Source: Roseburia sp. (GTDB lineage Bacteria; Bacillota; Clostridia; Lachnospirales; Lachnospiraceae). From it: DNA of 8,101 nucleotides. Shown in pieces: positions 5,457 through 8,101 of this stretch. The position numbers and the translations under genes are program-made. The stretch is from positions 1 through 8,101 of the forward strand of contig JAGASC010000020.1 of NCBI GenBank assembly GCA_017621905.1, read 5' to 3'. The notes below the pieces were generated by a model. The model saw only the letters and a program-made list of their open reading frames with translations. It was not told where the DNA came from and ran no database searches. Numbering within the stretch: position 1 is the first letter of the stretch; every line of letters starts with the position of its first letter.

Positions 5457-8101
5457 ATGTCATTACAGTTTATATTTGGAAATTCCGGCAGCGGAAAGTC
5501 GGGATATCTTTATGAGCAAATATTAGAACAGGCGGCACAGGAGCCGGACCGGAATTTCCTTATTCTGGTGCCGGAGCAGTTTACCATGCAGACCCAGAGG
5601 GAACTGGTGGGAAGGCAGAAAAACCACGCCATTATGAACGTGGATGTGTTAAGCTTTGCCCGCTTGACATACCGTGTTTTTGATGAACTTGGCATGCAGG
5701 ACGTGGTGGTGCTGGAGGATACCGGGAAAAATCTTGTCTTGCGCAAAGTGGCGGAACTCAAAAAGAAAGAGCTTAAGGTGCTGGGCAGCAACATGAACAA
5801 GATGGGGTATGTGGATCAGGTAAAGTCCCTGCTTACTGAGCTGACCCAGTATAACATTTCACCGGAGGACCTGGAGGGGTTTCTAGAAAAAGAGAAGCTG
5901 GGGACTGCACTGGAAATGAAAATGCAGGATGTCCTTACCATGTATCGTGGTTTTCGGGAATATCTGGAAGGAAAATATATTACCTCGGAGGAAGTTCTTT
6001 CTCTGCTCTGTGAGGTGGCGCAGGAGTCTGCCATGCTGCGAAACAGCGTCATTGTATTTGACGAATTTACCGGCTTTACACCGGTGCAGAATCGCCTGCT
6101 GCGAAAACTGATGGAGCTTGCAGACAAGATGATCGTGTCAGTGACCATGGATATCCGTGAGGATTTTTACCACAGCAGAGGTGTGCATGAACTGTTTGCC
6201 ATGAGTAAAAAGACGGTAGAGGTGCTGACCCGTATGGCGGCAGAACTGCCGATGGAAATCGAAGATCCTGTGATTTTAAAGCCGGGGAAGGACAAACGAT
6301 ATAAAAATGCGCCGGATTTATTTTTTATGGAACAGAATCTTTTCCGGCCGATGGGGCGCAAATGGGAGAACAAGCCGGAGAACATCAGTATCACGGGGCT
6401 TAAGAATCCCAGAGAGGAACTTAATTTTGCGGCGCGGGAGATTACGCGGCTGATTCGGGAGAAGGGATATTGTTATAAGGATATCGCGTTGGTGACCGGG
6501 GATGTGCCCCAGTATGCCAACTATGTGCCGGAAATTTTTGAGCAATATGGGATTCCTTATTTTATTGACCAGACCAGAAATATTTTGTTTCATCCGTTTA
6601 TTGAATTTGTGCGGGCAACCTTAGAGGTGGTGGAACAGGATTTTTCCTACGAGAGTGTTTTTCGGTTTTTGCGTACCGGGTTAGCGGGACCGATTATAAT
6701 AGCAGCTGAGAGAAAAGAAAATGTTGCGGGAAACGAAGTACCTGATGAAAAAAAAGAGAACAGAGTATTGGGAGAAGGGACTGACAACGTGTCAGAAAAT
6801 CCTGCGACAGAGATGGTAATGGAAAATAGAGAGTTGGCAGATAGCGGTGCACAGACAGTGGAGAAAATGGAAGAAGAGGTATGTCTGACGGAAGATGACA
6901 TCGACCGGCTGGAAAACTATGTGCTTGCAAGGGGAATTCGGGGGAGAAAACGTTGGTGCCAGGCCTGGACATTTGTACTTGGGACGAGCAGTACGATGGA
7001 TGTGGCAAAGGAAGAATTTGTCCGCATGAATCGTGTGAGGGAGAGTATCTGGCAGGCATTTGAGCCGTTGTTTGAAGTTTTTCATGGAAAAGAGCACACT
7101 GTGGCGGAGCAGACCTATACGCTTTACCGGTTTATTAGTTCGTTAAAAATAGCAGAGCAGCTGAAGGAGCGGGAGCTGGCCTTTGAGGAGGCGGGGAATC
7201 CGGCGCGGGCGAAAGAGTATGCCCAGATTTACAAAATTGTGATGGATTTGCTGGACAAGGTATGCGCCCTTTTAGGAGAAGAGCAGATTTCAATCCGGGA
7301 ATACGGTGATATTCTGGATGCGGGCTTTTCTGCGGCAAAGGTGGGCATCATCCCACCGGGAAATGACCGGGTGACCATCGGAGATATTGAGCGTACCCGA
7401 TTAAATCATGTAAAAATTTTGTTTTTTGTCGGGGTAAACGACGGTGTTGTGCCAAAAAGTGAGAACCACGGAAGTATTATTTCTCAGTTTGAGCGGGAAA
7501 GTATCACCGCACACCACCTGGAGCTGGCGCCGGGAGCCAGAGAAAAGGTGTTTATCCAGAAATTTTACCTGTACCTGAATATGACTAAGCCTTCGGATGC
7601 GCTTTATGTGACCTTCTCTGCGGTTGGCTCCGATGGAAAGGCAAAACGCCGTTCCTATCTGATTGGAACACTGCAAAAAATGTTTCCTGGTCTTATGGTG
7701 CAGGAAATCGATGAACTTCGCAGCCGGGAGGACGTGATGACGCCGGAGAACGCCATGCGGTTTTTCTTGGAAGGCTTGCAAAAAAAAGATGAACAAGCAG
7801 CAAAAGAGAAAAACAATCAAGCGGCTAAAGAGCAATGGAAAGTGCTGGCTAATTGGTATCTGTCTCAGGAAGAATATGCCAAACGTATCGAACGCCTGCT
7901 GGATGCAGCATTTTTCCATCATACCGAGGAACCCATCGGCCGTGCGGTGACGAAGGCATTATATGGAAATATACTGGAAAACAGCGTGACAAGGCTGGAA
8001 CGTTTTGCAGCCTGTGCCTTTTCCCATTATCTGCGGTATGGACTGCAGCTGCAGGAGCGGGAATTACAGCATTTCGCCAGCGTGGATATGGGAAATATCT
8101 A
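5457..8101 (+). CDS. addB: Helicase-exonuclease AddAB subunit AddB (3' truncated by the window end)
   Basis: Subunit of the AddAB helicase-nuclease, which processes DNA double-strand ends and loads them for RecA recombination. 881 residues are visible of a protein normally near 1150-1170. Seen in order: P-loop GNSGSGKS (8-15), VPEQFTMQTQREL (38-50), VDVLSFARLTYRVF (62-75), Walker-B-like VIVFDEFTGFTP (198-209), RLENYVLARGIRGRKRW, GDIERTR (642-648), NDGVVP (661-666), and RLERFAACAFSHYLRYGL with C853. By comparison with AddB that Cys is the first of four Fe-S cluster ligands. The C-terminal PD-(D/E)XK nuclease domain and the other cysteines lie outside the window. An acidic 65-residue insertion sits at 412-476. 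An RBS-like GGGAGA lies about 8 nt before ATG 5457. The frame is open throughout. addA is expected downstream. Confidence 0.95.
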   Translation, partial: MSLQFIFGNSGSGKSGYLYEQILEQAAQEPDRNFLILVPEQFTMQTQRELVGRQKNHAIMNVDVLSFARLTYRVFDELGMQDVVVLEDTGKNLVLRKVAELKKKELKVLGSNMNKMGYVDQVKSLLTELTQYNISPEDLEGFLEKEKLGTALEMKMQDVLTMYRGFREYLEGKYITSEEVLSLLCEVAQESAMLRNSVIVFDEFTGFTPVQNRLLRKLMELADKMIVSVTMDIREDFYHSRGVHELFAMSKKTVEVLTRMAAELPMEIEDPVILKPGKDKRYKNAPDLFFMEQNLFRPMGRKWENKPENISITGLKNPREELNFAAREITRLIREKGYCYKDIALVTGDVPQYANYVPEIFEQYGIPYFIDQTRNILFHPFIEFVRATLEVVEQDFSYESVFRFLRTGLAGPIIIAAERKENVAGNEVPDEKKENRVLGEGTDNVSENPATEMVMENRELADSGAQTVEKMEEEVCLTEDDIDRLENYVLARGIRGRKRWCQAWTFVLGTSSTMDVAKEEFVRMNRVRESIWQAFEPLFEVFHGKEHTVAEQTYTLYRFISSLKIAEQLKERELAFEEAGNPARAKEYAQIYKIVMDLLDKVCALLGEEQISIREYGDILDAGFSAAKVGIIPPGNDRVTIGDIERTRLNHVKILFFVGVNDGVVPKSENHGSIISQFERESITAHHLELAPGAREKVFIQKFYLYLNMTKPSDALYVTFSAVGSDGKAKRRSYLIGTLQKMFPGLMVQEIDELRSREDVMTPENAMRFFLEGLQKKDEQAAKEKNNQAAKEQWKVLANWYLSQEEYAKRIERLLDAAFFHHTEEPIGRAVTKALYGNILENSVTRLERFAACAFSHYLRYGLQLQERELQHFASVDMGNI
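6690..6884 (+). other. Acidic 65-residue insertion inside AddB
   Basis: This in-frame segment encodes AddB residues 412-476. It lies between the conserved FLRTGLAG and LTEDDIDRLENYVL blocks, which are close together in the AddB proteins I know. By my count it holds 14 Glu and 3 Asp against 7 Lys/Arg and no aromatic residue, so it is probably a disordered, surface-exposed linker. The DNA is more A-rich than its flanks, including an A8 run. It could be a lineage-specific insertion or repeat-derived expansion. The boundaries are estimated by eye from remembered family patterns. Confidence 0.6.

Noticed and set aside
6781..6795. Small hairpin CTGACA-acg-TGTCAG within the AddB insertion
   Set aside because: A 6-bp stem inside coding sequence with no T-run or flanking signals; probably chance.
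7401..7922. Minus-strand open frame of 173 codons inside addB
   Set aside because: It overlaps conserved AddB coding sequence (GVNDGVVP and following) and shows no recognisable motif.

Overview
The window looks like a chromosomal segment of a Clostridia-type Firmicute, most likely a Lachnospiraceae-like anaerobe. This rests on strong AGGAGG-type ribosome binding sites, sigma-A-like TATAAT promoters, short intergenic gaps, and an AddB subunit (the Gram-positive counterpart of RecBCD function). The genus is inference only; no rRNA or other marker is present. All convincing genes are on the + strand. I see no mobile element, CRISPR array, tRNA or rRNA.

Layout. (1) 9-2638: the distal part of a branched-chain amino acid ABC transporter operon, livM-livG-livF. 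LivM is the permease; LivG and LivF are the two ATPases. Junctions are tight: an 8-bp overlap, then a 4-bp gap. The operon closes with an intrinsic terminator at 2669-2696. livH and the binding protein would be expected upstream, outside the window. (2) 2717-4666: a single-gene unit with its own promoter, encoding a Na+/phosphate cotransporter-type membrane protein fused to a C-terminal PhoU-like domain. It ends in a long, nearly continuous terminator hairpin. (3) 4752-8101: a tdk-addB unit. A type II thymidine kinase (thymidine salvage) is followed after 28 nt by AddB, cut off by the window edge at residue 881. Its nuclease domain and three of the four expected Fe-S cysteines lie beyond the end.

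The genes are mostly housekeeping: amino acid uptake, phosphate transport, thymidine salvage and double-strand-break repair. No wholly new system is visible. The most interesting signal is a perfect 42-bp palindrome at 4765-4806 (19-bp arms, AAAA centre). It covers the -10 element and predicted start site of the tdk promoter, and it places a mirror-image extended -10 on the opposite strand. Next are a 65-residue acidic, apparently unstructured insertion in AddB, a thymidine kinase P-loop without the usual Gly before the Lys, and a changed second-repeat motif in the phosphate transporter.
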